Below, one piece after another: positions 44,049 through 53,930 of a stretch of 64,000 bases of DNA. Below the pieces are notes generated by a model. That model did no database searches. It was not told where the DNA came from and saw nothing but the letters and a program-made list of their open reading frames with translations. Position 1 is the stretch's first letter; each line of letters begins with the position of its first letter. The stretch comes from Mycobacterium sp. (lineage in GTDB: Bacteria; Actinomycetota; Actinomycetes; Mycobacteriales; Mycobacteriaceae). Location of the stretch: contig WOYS01000033.1 in assembly GCA_011620645.1 (NCBI GenBank), positions 1-64,000 of the forward strand. Reading direction: 5' to 3'. The translations under genes were made by a program, and so were the position numbers.

Positions 44049-44369
44049 CTACTCGGCGAGATCGTCCTTGGTCACGTCATCGGAGACGTTCTGTTCGCGG
44101 TAGGCCAGCTGACCGACGCGATTGGCCACCACCGGTGCGGTGATGAGGGTGAACAAGCCGGCCAGGATGATCATGCCGACATCCGGGTGACCGCTGAGCC
44201 GGATTGCCGCGCCCGCCAGCACCAGCAGCAGGCCCAACACCTGCGGCTTACTGGCAGCGTGCATGCGCGACAACGTGTCCGGGAAGCGCACCACTCCGAT
44301 GGCCGCTGTCAGCGCCAGCGCCGACCCGCTCAGCACGAGGACCGAGGTGATGATGTCGAGGACGGTCAC
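44049..44369 (-). CDS. mrpG: Mrp Na+/H+ antiporter subunit G
   Basis: A 106-residue membrane subunit with three helices. The PhaG/MnhG pattern is clear: GVVRFPDTLSRMHAASKPQVLG, followed by LAGLFTLITAPVVANRVGQLAYR. It is the last gene of the six-gene operon and overlaps mrpF by 4 nt. It starts with GTG at 44369. Confidence 0.92.
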   Translation of the reverse strand: MTVLDIITSVLVLSGSALALTAAIGVVRFPDTLSRMHAASKPQVLGLLLVLAGAAIRLSGHPDVGMIILAGLFTLITAPVVANRVGQLAYREQNVSDDVTKDDLAE

Positions 44370-44647
44370 AGTGCACGCCGATCGTCGAGATCATGGTCGG
44401 GCACCCGGAAACGCGCCACGCTCACCGAACCCACGAAGCTGATCAACGCCAGCGCGGTGAGGCTGTAGGTCACCGTGCTGTCCAGGCTGTAGGCCGCCCA
44501 CGTACCGATGCCGCACATCGACACCGCCACAAAGGCATCGAGTGCCACCAGCCGGTCCAGGGTGCTCGGCCCGGCCAGCAGCCGGTACATGGTGATGGCG
44601 GCGGCAGCCGACAGCATCACCGCCGCAGCGATCCACACCACATGCAT
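44366..44647 (-). CDS. mrpF: Mrp Na+/H+ antiporter subunit F
   Basis: A 93-residue membrane protein with three helices: MHVVWIAAAVMLSAAAAITM, then RLLAGPSTLDRLVALDAFVA (the MnhF signature loop GPSxxDRxVAxD), and YSLTALALISFVGSVSVARF. Its ATG shares one base with the mrpE stop (TGATG). It is an obligate part of the hetero-oligomeric antiporter. Confidence 0.92.
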   Translation of the reverse strand: MHVVWIAAAVMLSAAAAITMYRLLAGPSTLDRLVALDAFVAVSMCGIGTWAAYSLDSTVTYSLTALALISFVGSVSVARFRVPDHDLDDRRAL

Positions 44648-45180
44648 CAGGCGTCCTCCTTCTCCGCAGACGGCCGCCAATCGGCCTCCCGCTCGAACGC
44701 CGCCACCATCAGGCGCTCCACCGTCTTGACTTGACGGTAGAAATTGCTGACGGCCTTTTCGGAGCTGACGTCGATCACATGGACATAGATGAGCCTGCGG
44801 GTCTGGTCGATCTCCAGCACCACCGTACCCGGGATCAGCGTGATCACACCGACCGCCAGCGACAGCACCAGGTCGGATTTGACGGCCAGATGCGCGCGCA
44901 GCACCGCGGTGGCGGGCGGCGGGCCGGGCCGGATCGCCAGCCAGGCGACCTGGACGGAGGACAGCACCAACGAGTAGGCGACGTAGAGGATCAACCGCAG
45001 CAGCGCCAGCGGACGAACTCTGCCCTCGACGGGCACCCGGGGCAGTGGCAGCAGCAGGGTGATCGCCAGGGCGACGACCAGGCCGCCGACGATATTGCCG
45101 ACGGAGAACGTGCCCCACAACAGGATCCATACCAGCGTCAGCCAGCACAGCGTCCAGATGCGGAGGGTGACCTTCCTCAT
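44647..45180 (-). CDS. mrpE: Mrp Na+/H+ antiporter subunit E
   Basis: A 177-residue MnhE subunit. An N-terminal pair of helices includes WILLWGTFSVGNIVGGLVVA, the motif WxxLxGxxxxxNxxxG typical of the family. A membrane stretch SDLVLSLAVGVITLIPGTVV follows, then a cytoplasmic tail with HVIDVSSEKAV. It overlaps mrpD by 4 nt. Confidence 0.92.
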   Translation of the reverse strand: MRKVTLRIWTLCWLTLVWILLWGTFSVGNIVGGLVVALAITLLLPLPRVPVEGRVRPLALLRLILYVAYSLVLSSVQVAWLAIRPGPPPATAVLRAHLAVKSDLVLSLAVGVITLIPGTVVLEIDQTRRLIYVHVIDVSSEKAVSNFYRQVKTVERLMVAAFEREADWRPSAEKEDA

Positions 45181-46769
45181 GGCTTCAGCACCGCCGAGAT
45201 GTACTGGCCGCGGTCGAGTATCTGCTCGGCCGCGCGCTCGCTGTAGGCGTAGATCGGCCCGGCCGCCACCGTCAGCGCCAGACCCACCGCAATGAGTGCG
45301 CCGGTGGGCAACAGCATCCCGACGGGCATCCGCCCGACATCGTCGCGGTCTGCGAAGGCGATATCGTCGTCATCGTCGATCAGCGCCGCCGGCGTGGTGT
45401 TGGACAGCGCCCCTTCGGGGGCATCGGCGCGGGCCCGCCAGAACGCCTTCGTCCACACCCGGGTCATCGCGTACAGGGTGAGCAGGCTGGTGACGACGCT
45501 GCCGCCGACCAGGATCCAGGCCAGCGAGGATCCGTCCCGAGCGCCGGCCTCCAGCAGTGCGACCTTCCCGATGAACCCGGAGAACGGCGGTATGCCACCC
45601 AGATTCAGCGCCGGGATGACGAACACGAATGCCAGCAGTGGGCTGGCGGCGGCCAGGCCGCCCAGGCGCTGCAGTGTCGACGCCCCGGCCTGGCGTTCGA
45701 TGAGACCCACCACCAGGAAGAGTGTGGTCTGCACGATGATGTGGTGCGCCACGTAGTAGACGGCACCGGACATCCCGAGGTGATCGCCCAGCGCGATACC
45801 GAACACCATGTAGCCGATGTGGCTGACAAGGGTGAAGGACAACAATCGCTTGATGTCGTTCTGCGCGATCGCGCCCAGGATGCCGACCACCATCGTCAGC
45901 AGAGCGGCCACCATCAGCACGTTGTCCAGCCGGCCACCGGGGAACAGCAGGGAATGCGCCCGGATGATCGCGTACACACCGACCTTGGTCAGCAGGCCGG
46001 CGAACACCGCCGTCACCGGTGCCGGTGCGGTGGGGTAGGAGTCGGGCAGCCAGGCCGAGAGCGGGAACACCGCCGCCTTGATGCCGAACGCCACGAGCAG
46101 CACCGCGAACAGTGCGGAGCGGGTGCCGTCGGGGACATCGTCGAGACGCACCGCCATCTCGGCCATGTTCAGCGTGCCGGTCGTCGCGTACACCAGCGCG
46201 ATGCCGATCAGGAAGATCAGCGACGAGACCATCGACACCATCACGTAGGCGATGCCCGCGCGGACCCGTTCGGCGCTGCCGCCGATGGTCAGCAGCACGA
46301 AGCTGGCGGCCAGCAACACCTCGAACCCGACGAACAGGTTGAACAGGTCGCCGGCCAGGAACGCGGCGCACACGCCCGCCGACAGCACCAGGTAGGTCGG
46401 CTGGAAGATCGAAACCGGTTGGCGTTCATCGCCATCGCTGATGCCCTGCCCGATGGCATAGAAGACCACCGCCAGCAGCACGATCGACGAGACCACCAGC
46501 ATCAGCACCGACAACCGGTCGGCCACCAGGGTGATACCGAGCGGGCCCATCCCCGGCTCGCTCTGGCCCCAGCCGCCGACCTGCACGGCCACCGTGCCAT
46601 CGCGGTCCACCACGTACAGCAGCACCGCGCACACCGCCACCACCGCGGTCAGCGACGTCAGCGAGACCAGTTGCTGCAGCCGGGGACGGCGGCCGGCGAC
46701 CATGGTGATGGCCGCGGCGATGGTCGGGATCAGGACGGGGAGCGGGGTGAGAATCGACGCGAGAGTCAT
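45177..46769 (-). CDS. mrpD: Mrp Na+/H+ antiporter subunit D
   Basis: A 530-residue polytopic subunit related to complex I NuoM/NuoN. It shows FVGFEVLLAASFVLLTIGGS with the conserved Glu, VFPLSAWLPDSYPTAPAPVTAVFAG-type proton-channel helix (SAWLPDSYPTAPAPV), DIKRLLSFTLVSHIGYMVFG and IPPFSGFIGKVALLEAG. About 14 helices. It forms a proton pathway with MrpA. It shares one base with mrpC. Confidence 0.94.
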   Translation of the reverse strand: MTLASILTPLPVLIPTIAAAITMVAGRRPRLQQLVSLTSLTAVVAVCAVLLYVVDRDGTVAVQVGGWGQSEPGMGPLGITLVADRLSVLMLVVSSIVLLAVVFYAIGQGISDGDERQPVSIFQPTYLVLSAGVCAAFLAGDLFNLFVGFEVLLAASFVLLTIGGSAERVRAGIAYVMVSMVSSLIFLIGIALVYATTGTLNMAEMAVRLDDVPDGTRSALFAVLLVAFGIKAAVFPLSAWLPDSYPTAPAPVTAVFAGLLTKVGVYAIIRAHSLLFPGGRLDNVLMVAALLTMVVGILGAIAQNDIKRLLSFTLVSHIGYMVFGIALGDHLGMSGAVYYVAHHIIVQTTLFLVVGLIERQAGASTLQRLGGLAAASPLLAFVFVIPALNLGGIPPFSGFIGKVALLEAGARDGSSLAWILVGGSVVTSLLTLYAMTRVWTKAFWRARADAPEGALSNTTPAALIDDDDDIAFADRDDVGRMPVGMLLPTGALIAVGLALTVAAGPIYAYSERAAEQILDRGQYISAVLKP

Positions 46770-47233
46770 CAGCGGGACCCCTCCGCACCCGGCAGCGCGT
46801 CGAGTTCATCGGGCGCATCGGTATCACGCGAGGGCACCACGTCCGGGATGTCCCGGTCGACGATATCCTCGTCGGTGCGTTCGGCGACCCTGGTGTCTTC
46901 CGGATCGTTGCTGACTTCTTCGACGGTGGTCAGCTGATAGGACCGGTAGGCCAGGGCCAGCACGAAGGCCGCGATACCCATGCTGATGACGATGGCGGTC
47001 AGGATCATGCCCTGCGCCAACGGATCCGCGTCGGTGGTCGAGCCGTTGCTGCTGCGGCCGTAGACCGGCGGATTTCCCGACGGTCCTGCGACGTTGAGGA
47101 TCAGCAGGTTCACGGCATTGCCGACGAGCAGCAGCCCCAACAGCATTCGGGTCAGGGCGCGTTCCAGCAACAGGTAGACCCCCACACTGGTGAGCCCACC
47201 GATCAGGATGAGGGGAACAAGATAAGTGGTCAT
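46769..47233 (-). CDS. mrpC: Mrp Na+/H+ antiporter subunit C
   Basis: A 154-residue NuoK-like subunit. Three helices include GLTSVGVYLLLERALTRMLL and the NuoK-type LLGLLLVGNAVNLLIL, then DPLAQGMILTAIVISMGIAA. A longer acidic C-terminal tail than usual (about 45 residues) follows. It overlaps mrpA by 4 nt. Confidence 0.93.
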   Translation of the reverse strand: MTTYLVPLILIGGLTSVGVYLLLERALTRMLLGLLLVGNAVNLLILNVAGPSGNPPVYGRSSNGSTTDADPLAQGMILTAIVISMGIAAFVLALAYRSYQLTTVEEVSNDPEDTRVAERTDEDIVDRDIPDVVPSRDTDAPDELDALPGAEGSR

Positions 47234-50109
47234 TTCCGCACCATCTCCACATCGACGCGGGCACCCAGGCTGCGCAGGATGTCGAGAACAAGACCCACCA
47301 CGATCAGATAGACCCCGAGGTCGAAGAACAGTGCGGTCACCAGCTTGATCGGGCCGAGCACCGGGACGTCGACGTGCAGCACCGCCGAGGAGAGCACCGG
47401 TGCACCGAGCAGCAGCGAGGTCACCGCGGTGCCCGCCGAGAGAATCAGGCCGGCGCCCAATACCTTGCCGGCATCCAGTGGCAGCGTCTCGCCGAGTTCA
47501 TAGCGGCCGCCGGCAAGATAGCGCAGCACCAGCGCCAGCCCCGCGGTGAGACCACCGGCGAAACCGCCGCCGGGCGTGTTGTGCCCGGCGAAGAACAGGT
47601 ACGCCGAGAGCACCATGATGAGCGGGAAGATGATGCGGGTGGCCACCTCGAGCACCAGTGAGCGGTCACGGGGGTCGCGCAGCTCACTGCCGCGCAACCA
47701 GGTGACGTCGCCGACGGCCGGGCTGTAGGCACTCACCGGGCCGATATCGGGCTGGCCGACCGGACTCGGCGTCGCCTGCGGGACCCGCGGTGCGGACCCG
47801 AAGCGCCTGTTGCGGAAGACCATCGAGGCCACTCCCGTTGCGGCGACGACTAACACCGAGAGCTCGCCCATGGTGTCCCAGGCGCGGATGTCGACCAGCA
47901 GGACGTTGACGGCGTTGGCGCCGTGCCCGCGGTAGTAGGCGGCCTCGGGGAGAAGTTCGGCGATCGGGCCGGTGTCGCGCGCGGCCATCGCGAATACCGT
48001 CAGCGTGGTGACCGCCGCCCCGACCGCCAGCGACAGCGCGGCGCGCGGCAGCCGGCTGCGGTTGATGTTGGAGCGGTCGGCTTCCGCAGGCAGCGTCCGC
48101 AGCACCAGCACGAAGATCACCAGTAGCAGCGTCTCGACCAGGAACTGCGTCAGCGCCAGATCCGGCGCACCGTGGAACGCGAAGATCACACCGCAGCCGT
48201 AGCCGGTGACGCCGACCAGCAGCACCGCGGCGAGCCGGTTGCGCATCACCGTCGCGCCGACCGCGGCGGCCAGCACCACCAGGCCCGCCACCACTTGCAG
48301 CGGGGAATCCCACAGTGCAATTTTCGGGGCGAGGTCCGACCGGGTACGGGCACCCAGCGCCAGTGCGGTCACCGGCATCAGCACCAGCGTGCACAGGATC
48401 ACCGACTGGGTGGCCGGTAGTGATCCTCGCTGGGTCTGCGCCGTCAGGCGCACCGCAAGGACGTCCAGGCCGCGCATCACCTCGTCGTAGATCCGGTCCG
48501 CGTTGCCCAAGGGGGTGAAGCCGGACTGGCTGCGGGGCAACCTGTTTCGGCCGAAGAACACGCACGTGCCGACCGTCAGGATCAGCACCGACAGCAGCAA
48601 CGGCAGGCCGAACCCGTGCCACAGTGCCAGGTGGTAACCCGAACCGCCGGGGATGGTCTCGGCGTAAGCGTCGAGGACCGAATCCAGGCCGGCCGGCCAC
48701 AGCCCGAATGCCAGCCCGGCGGCGGCGAGAATGCCCGGCGGCAGCAGGAAGTTCAGCGGCGGGCGGTGCATCGCGGTGACCCGGACACTGGGCGCGTCCA
48801 GGCCCTTGTCGGCGAAGGCGCCCCACAGGAATCGCAGGCTGTAGATGGTGGTGAAGACCGAGCCGAGCACGATGCCCGCGAGCACGACGGGGGCCCAGCC
48901 GCCCAGCGCCTGGCTGTGCAGCACGGTCTCCAGGTCGGCCTCCTTGGCCACGAACCCGAAGAACGGCGGAAGCGCGGCCATGCTGGCGGTGGCGCCGAGA
49001 GCGATGAACAGCAGCGGCCGGTGCCGGCGGCCGAGGCCGGCCAGCTTGCGGATGTCCCGGGTTCCGGTGGCGTGGTCGATCACGCCGACCACCATGAAGA
49101 GCGCCGCCTTGAACATGGCGTGCGCACACAGCATGGCCAGCCCGGCCAGCATCATATCCGGGCCGCCGGAGCCGACCATGATCGTGATAAGGCCGAGCTG
49201 GCTGACCGTGCCGAAAGCCAGGATCAGTTTGAGGTCGTATTCGCGGACCGCGCGCCAACCCGCCAGCAGCATGGTGAGCAACCCCAGCCCCACCACCATC
49301 GGTCGCCACAGTGGGGTGTCGGCGAACCCGGGTGTCATCCGGGCGATCAGGTAGACACCGGCCTTCACCATCGCCGCGGCATGCAGATAGGCGCTGACCG
49401 GGGTGGGCGCGGCCATCGCGCCGGGCAGCCAGAAGTGCATCGGCACGATCGCGGACTTGGACAGCGCGCCCACCAGGATCAGCGCGATCGCGATGGTGAC
49501 GGCCAGGCCGGTCGGCGGGGCGGCGATGAGTTCCGAGAGCAGATAGGTGCCCGACAGGTTGCCCAGGACGATGATGCCGACCAGCATGGCCAGCCCGCCG
49601 AAGGTCGTCACCAGCAATGCCTGGGTGGCCGCCCGCCGGCTGGTGGCCCGTTCGGCGTAGTGGCCCACCAGCAGGAATGACAGCACCGTGGTGGTTTCCC
49701 AGAAGATATAGAGCAGCAACATGTTGTCGCTGACCACCAGGCCGAACATCGCACCGGAGAAGGCGACCAGTTCGGCCGCGAAGCTGGGTAGCCGCTTCTC
49801 GATGCGGCCCTCGTGGTGGTGGAAGTACTCGCCGCAGTAGAACAGGACCAGCGCGCCGATCGCCAGCACCAGCACGCTCATGATCGCCGACAGTGAATCG
49901 AAGCGCAGCGTGATGTCCATGGCCAGCTCGGGTACCCACGGGATGTGCACGGTCGGGACGTCCGCGTCGCCGGGCCAGTTCAGTCCCACCCACACCAGCG
50001 AGCCCAGCGGAACCAGGGCGAGGGGATAGAACGCCAACCGGCCCCATCTGGCGACCAGAAGGGGCGCCACCGCGGTGGCGACTGCGTGGGCGAGGAGAAC
50101 GGCGAGCAC
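47230..50109 (-). CDS. mrpA: Mrp Na+/H+ antiporter subunit A fused to subunit B
   Basis: A 959-residue protein. Residues about 1-770 are MrpA (NuoL-like): FYCGEYFHHHEGR, HFWLPGAMAAPTPVSAYLHAA, LAFGTVSQLGLITI and FFGFVAKEADLE, then the MrpA-specific C-terminal domain (FAFHGAPDLALTQFLVETLL). The last about 150 residues form an MrpB domain (RIIFPLIMVLSAYLFFAGHN, GGGFAGGLTAGLALVLRYLA). With mrpC-G this makes a complete antiporter for Na+/K+ export and pH homeostasis. It is the first gene of the operon. Confidence 0.95.
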   Translation of the reverse strand: MLAVLLAHAVATAVAPLLVARWGRLAFYPLALVPLGSLVWVGLNWPGDADVPTVHIPWVPELAMDITLRFDSLSAIMSVLVLAIGALVLFYCGEYFHHHEGRIEKRLPSFAAELVAFSGAMFGLVVSDNMLLLYIFWETTTVLSFLLVGHYAERATSRRAATQALLVTTFGGLAMLVGIIVLGNLSGTYLLSELIAAPPTGLAVTIAIALILVGALSKSAIVPMHFWLPGAMAAPTPVSAYLHAAAMVKAGVYLIARMTPGFADTPLWRPMVVGLGLLTMLLAGWRAVREYDLKLILAFGTVSQLGLITIMVGSGGPDMMLAGLAMLCAHAMFKAALFMVVGVIDHATGTRDIRKLAGLGRRHRPLLFIALGATASMAALPPFFGFVAKEADLETVLHSQALGGWAPVVLAGIVLGSVFTTIYSLRFLWGAFADKGLDAPSVRVTAMHRPPLNFLLPPGILAAAGLAFGLWPAGLDSVLDAYAETIPGGSGYHLALWHGFGLPLLLSVLILTVGTCVFFGRNRLPRSQSGFTPLGNADRIYDEVMRGLDVLAVRLTAQTQRGSLPATQSVILCTLVLMPVTALALGARTRSDLAPKIALWDSPLQVVAGLVVLAAAVGATVMRNRLAAVLLVGVTGYGCGVIFAFHGAPDLALTQFLVETLLLVIFVLVLRTLPAEADRSNINRSRLPRAALSLAVGAAVTTLTVFAMAARDTGPIAELLPEAAYYRGHGANAVNVLLVDIRAWDTMGELSVLVVAATGVASMVFRNRRFGSAPRVPQATPSPVGQPDIGPVSAYSPAVGDVTWLRGSELRDPRDRSLVLEVATRIIFPLIMVLSAYLFFAGHNTPGGGFAGGLTAGLALVLRYLAGGRYELGETLPLDAGKVLGAGLILSAGTAVTSLLLGAPVLSSAVLHVDVPVLGPIKLVTALFFDLGVYLIVVGLVLDILRSLGARVDVEMVRK

Positions 50110-50194
50110 GGCACTCCGATCGGATGGGGGTCGGGGTGTCAGCCACTAGGGCTACCGCCATTCTACCGGTGGACCCAGGTACTGCGGTACTCGA

Positions 50195-52342
50195 CTATCG
50201 GTTCTCCGCGAACGCCTTCAAGGACTCGACCTGCACCGGATCCAGGGAGGGACGCACGTTCCCGCGCGCCTTGGTCACATCCTCTGCGGTGACATCGGCC
50301 GCGTCGATCGAGCGCCGCATGGCGGTCAGCGCCGCCTCGCGCAGCAACGCCACACAGTCCGCGGCGCTGTAGCCGTCCAGATCCTCGGCCAGCGCGTCCA
50401 GATCCACGTCCGGGGCCAGCGGAATGGATTTGCCCGAGGTTCGCAAGATGTCCTTGCGTGCCTGCGCATCCGGCGGCTCCACGAACACCAGTTTCTCCAG
50501 CCGGCCCGGACGCAGCAGCGCCGGATCGATCAGGTCCGGCCGGTTGGTGGCGCCCAGCACCACCACATCGCGCAGCGGGTCGATACCGTCCAGCTCGGTC
50601 AGCAGCGCGGCCACCACCCGATCGGTCACCCCGGAATCATGGCTCTGCCCACGCCGCGGCGCCAAAGCGTCGATCTCGTCGAGGAACACCAGCGACGGCG
50701 CCGAATCGCGAGCGCGACGGAACAATTCGCGCACCGCCTTCTCCGACGAGCCGACCCATTTGTCCATCAGCTCGGCGCCCTTGACGGCGTGCACGCTCAG
50801 CCGGCCGGAACTGGCCAGTGCCCGAACCACGAATGTCTTACCGCAGCCCGGCGGGCCATAGAGCAGCACGCCGCGCGGGGGGTGCACGCCGAGGCGGGCG
50901 AAGGTGTCGGGATGCTGCAGCGGCCACAGCACCGCCTCGGTGAGCGCCTGCTTGGTGGCGACCATATCGCCGACGTCCTCGAGGGTGACCGAGCCGACGG
51001 CCACCTCCTCGGTGGCCGACCGGGACAGCGGACGGATGACCGAGAGCGCCCCGCTGAAATCCTCCTGGGTCAGGGCGGGAGGCTGACCGTCGGCGCTGGC
51101 ACGGGCGGCGGCCCGCAGCGCCGCCTCCCGGACCAGGGCGGCGAGATCGGCGACGACGAAACCCGGTGTGCGTGCCCCGATCTCGTCGAGGTTGAGATCG
51201 CCCGCCGGCACCTCACGCAGGAGCACCTCCAGCAGTGCCTTGCGGGTGGCGCCGTCGGGCAGGCTCAGGCCGAGTTCGCGGTCGCACAGATCCGGTGCCC
51301 GTAACCGGGCATCGACGTTGTCCGGCAGCGCCGAGGTGGCGATAAACGCAGCCCCCTTGGTGCCCACCGCAATGCGCAGTTCGGTGAGGATCAGCGTCGC
51401 CACCGGTTCGGCGACACTCGGCAGCAGCGCATCGATATCGGTGATGAGCAGGACACCGCCATCACGGACACCGGCGACCGCGGAGGCCACACTGGCCAGT
51501 CGATCCTCGGCGCGCAACGCCCCGACCTCGGGTCCGTCCAGCTCGATCAGCCGGCGGTCGGCGCACACGGCCCGGACCAGGGTGGTCTTGCCGACGCCGG
51601 CCGGGCCACTCACCAGCACACCGAGATTGGTTGCGGCGCCGAGGCTTTCCAGCAGCTGTGGCTCATCGAGGGCCAGCTTGAGCCACTCGGCAAGCTTGCC
51701 GGCCTGCACATGGGCGCCCTTGAGATCATCGCACGGGATCGCGGGTGTGGCAGGCGCCGGGCCCGGTGTGGACGGTGCCGTTCCCGTGGTGCCGTCGCCC
51801 CAGCAGACATTCGAATTGGGTTGCACGCTCACGGTTCCGGCCGGATCGACACCGGTCACCGTGAGCAACTCGGAGGTCCAGGTGATGCCCACCGAGGTGG
51901 TCAGCGCGGTGGTGGCCGCCGATGTCGAGGTGCCCGGACCGAGATCGCGGGGGAGCAGGGAGACGGTGTCGCCGACCGTCATCACCTTGCCGAGCAGGGC
52001 CATCCGCAGCGTCGCGGGCGATAGCGATTGGGTGGCCAGCCGGGAGCCGGTCAGGGTGACCGAGCGCGCGCCGAACACCGTCACCGGCGCGACGACAACG
52101 GTCGTGTTCTCCCGCAGGCCGGCATTGGACAGCATCACGTCGTCGAGCAGCGCCACCCCGGCCGGGGTGCCGCCGGGGGCCAGACCCACCACCGCGGCGG
52201 TGGTGCGGGAACCCAGCAGCGAGACCGCATCCCACTCGCGGATGCCCAGGGCGGCGATGGCTTCCGGGTGCAGGCGCACCACCCCGCGGCGGTTGTCGGA
52301 GGCCGACGTGTTCAGCCGGGCGGTCAGCCGGAGATGGTTCAC
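50195..52342 (-). CDS. Double-AAA ATPase of the CDC48 type
   Basis: A 715-residue protein. An N-terminal double-psi/CDC48-like part (VVRLHPEAIAALGIREWDAV) precedes two AAA modules. The first has a P-loop, SGPAGVGKTTLVRA. The second has LLYGPPGCGKTFVVRALASS, Walker B LVFLDEIDALAPRRGQS, and the sensor and arginine-finger region DVVVLGATNRPDLIDPALLRPGR. The GTG start at 52342 overlaps the pssA stop (GTGA). It is the homologue of Rv0435c; the substrate is unknown but protein unfolding is likely. Confidence 0.92.
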   Translation of the reverse strand: MNHLRLTARLNTSASDNRRGVVRLHPEAIAALGIREWDAVSLLGSRTTAAVVGLAPGGTPAGVALLDDVMLSNAGLRENTTVVVAPVTVFGARSVTLTGSRLATQSLSPATLRMALLGKVMTVGDTVSLLPRDLGPGTSTSAATTALTTSVGITWTSELLTVTGVDPAGTVSVQPNSNVCWGDGTTGTAPSTPGPAPATPAIPCDDLKGAHVQAGKLAEWLKLALDEPQLLESLGAATNLGVLVSGPAGVGKTTLVRAVCADRRLIELDGPEVGALRAEDRLASVASAVAGVRDGGVLLITDIDALLPSVAEPVATLILTELRIAVGTKGAAFIATSALPDNVDARLRAPDLCDRELGLSLPDGATRKALLEVLLREVPAGDLNLDEIGARTPGFVVADLAALVREAALRAAARASADGQPPALTQEDFSGALSVIRPLSRSATEEVAVGSVTLEDVGDMVATKQALTEAVLWPLQHPDTFARLGVHPPRGVLLYGPPGCGKTFVVRALASSGRLSVHAVKGAELMDKWVGSSEKAVRELFRRARDSAPSLVFLDEIDALAPRRGQSHDSGVTDRVVAALLTELDGIDPLRDVVVLGATNRPDLIDPALLRPGRLEKLVFVEPPDAQARKDILRTSGKSIPLAPDVDLDALAEDLDGYSAADCVALLREAALTAMRRSIDAADVTAEDVTKARGNVRPSLDPVQVESLKAFAENR

Positions 52343-53199
52343 CGGCCCGGCTTGCGCAGACCGAGCCGGGACACCGAACGCCGGTGCGGCTGTGCCCGGC
52401 GGATCTCGCGGCGGGCCTGGCGGCGTTGGCGCGGTTTGTCGTTCCACGTCTCGGGTCGGGCCTGCACCCACCGTTGGCTGCGGATCGTGAACGGGATTGT
52501 GCAGACGTAGCCGACGACGCTGAGCAGCAACAACACGTAGGGGAACAGCAGCAGCGCCGCAGCCGCCGCGGCGATGGCGATCAACAGGAAGGGCGCCGCG
52601 TTCGGCGGCATGGAGACCGATTTCAGTGCCAGCGTGGGTACCCGGCTGACCAGCAGGGTGGCATTGGCGGCGAACCACAGGCAGACGAACCAGGGTGTGG
52701 TCCACCAGCCCTGGCCGAACTGCAGCATCGCGGCCAGCGGAGCGATGACGCCGACGGCCCCGCAGGGCGCGGGCATCCCGGTGAAGTACTGCCGCGTGTA
52801 GGCGGGTTTGGTGTCGTCGTCGAGCAGTGCATTGAACCGCGCCAATCGCAGCACGATGCACACGCAGTACAGCAACGCGAAGATCCAGCCGACCGGCGAC
52901 GTCGGCAGCAACGTCACGTACACCACCAGCGCGGGTGCCACACCGAAGTTGACCGCGTCGGCCAGCGAGTCGATCTCGGCGCCCATCCGCGACTGGGCGT
53001 CCAGCGCGCGGGCGATACCGCCGTCGATGCCGTCCAGGATCGCGGCGGCACCGATCAGGGCGAGCGCGATAGCGGGCCGGTCGTCGAGCGCGAACTTGAT
53101 GGACGTCAGGCCCGCGCAGATGGCCAACACCGTGGTGGCACTGGGCAGGATCCGCATCGCTGCCGGGCGTGGTTTGGCTCGGTCCCGGTTCTGCATCAC
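52339..53199 (-). CDS. pssA: CDP-diacylglycerol-serine O-phosphatidyltransferase
   Basis: A 286-residue membrane enzyme making phosphatidylserine. The CDP-alcohol phosphatidyltransferase motif is intact: [20 protein letters not shown] followed by IDSLAD (DGx2ARx8Gx3Dx3D). About six helices, with a basic C-terminal tail ([17 protein letters not shown]). The start is GTG at 53199 or the adjacent ATG at 53196, both overlapping the psd stop. With psd it provides phosphatidylethanolamine synthesis. Confidence 0.93.
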   Translation of the reverse strand: MMQNRDRAKPRPAAMRILPSATTVLAICAGLTSIKFALDDRPAIALALIGAAAILDGIDGGIARALDAQSRMGAEIDSLADAVNFGVAPALVVYVTLLPTSPVGWIFALLYCVCIVLRLARFNALLDDDTKPAYTRQYFTGMPAPCGAVGVIAPLAAMLQFGQGWWTTPWFVCLWFAANATLLVSRVPTLALKSVSMPPNAAPFLLIAIAAAAAALLLFPYVLLLLSVVGYVCTIPFTIRSQRWVQARPETWNDKPRQRRQARREIRRAQPHRRSVSRLGLRKPGR

Positions 53200-53906
53200 G
53201 ACAGTTCGGCCAGAATCGTCTCGCCGCCGATTGCGCGCTGCCCGCCCTCTACCAGCACGCGTGCGCCGGTGGGGAAGTAGGTGTCCAACCGGGAGCCGAA
53301 CCGGATCAGTCCGTACGTCTGGCCGAGTGTGAGTTTGTCACCGATGTGGGCGCTGCACACGATGCGCCGGGCGACGAGTCCGGCGATCTGCACGGCGACG
53401 ACGTCCACACCGTCTTCGGTGCGCAGCCACATGCTGTTGCGTTCGTTGGCCTCGCTGGCGGTGTCCTTGTCCGCGGACTGGAACCGGCCTGGCCGGTGCA
53501 CCACCCCCATCACCTGGCCGGCCACCGGTGCGCGCTGCACGTGCGCGTCGAATATGGACAGGAAGATGCTGATCCGGGCCATCGGGGTATCGCCGATACC
53601 GAGTTCGGCGGGTGGAACCGCGGTGTCCAGCAGAGTCACCCGGCCGTCGGCCGGTGCCACGACGACGCCGGGACGGCTCGGGGGCACTCGGGACGGATGC
53701 CGGAAGAACAGTGCACTGAAACTCGCGGCACCGAGACCGCTGTTGCGCAGCCAGCGGTGATTGCGGCCGGCGGCTGCCAGGCCCAGGCCGCCGACGATGA
53801 ACGGCAGACCGGCCGGATGGACCGGGGGGACGGTGGATCGGACGAGTTCGACGAAGCGTTGTGCTTCTGAGCTGTCGTCATCGGGTGAACGCGCAGGTCT
53901 GGCCAT
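53196..53906 (-). CDS. psd: Phosphatidylserine decarboxylase proenzyme
   Basis: A 236-residue actinobacterial type II-like decarboxylase, producing phosphatidylethanolamine. The C-terminal [16 protein letters not shown] contains the Gly-Ser self-cleavage site that generates the pyruvoyl group. Upstream are the [11 protein letters not shown] segment, [18 protein letters not shown] and the transmembrane hairpin near residues 35-55. Its stop overlaps pssA. Confidence 0.93.
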   Translation of the reverse strand: MARPARSPDDDSSEAQRFVELVRSTVPPVHPAGLPFIVGGLGLAAAGRNHRWLRNSGLGAASFSALFFRHPSRVPPSRPGVVVAPADGRVTLLDTAVPPAELGIGDTPMARISIFLSIFDAHVQRAPVAGQVMGVVHRPGRFQSADKDTASEANERNSMWLRTEDGVDVVAVQIAGLVARRIVCSAHIGDKLTLGQTYGLIRFGSRLDTYFPTGARVLVEGGQRAIGGETILAELS

Positions 53907-53930
53907 ATTGGCTCCCGATTCTACGTGGGG

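Noticed and set aside
45741..46937. 398-codon open frame on the plus strand
   Set aside because: Antisense to mrpD and mrpC and extremely His/Gln/Arg-rich; no gene-like features.
47684..50161. 825-codon open frame on the minus strand within mrpA
   Set aside because: Arg/Gly/His-rich translation of the wrong frame of mrpA; the mrpA frame shows all antiporter motifs.
50195..52861. Extended start for the AAA ATPase at 52861
   Set aside because: The extra 173 residues overlap pssA in the wrong frame and are low-complexity. GTG at 52342 overlapping the pssA stop is the natural start.
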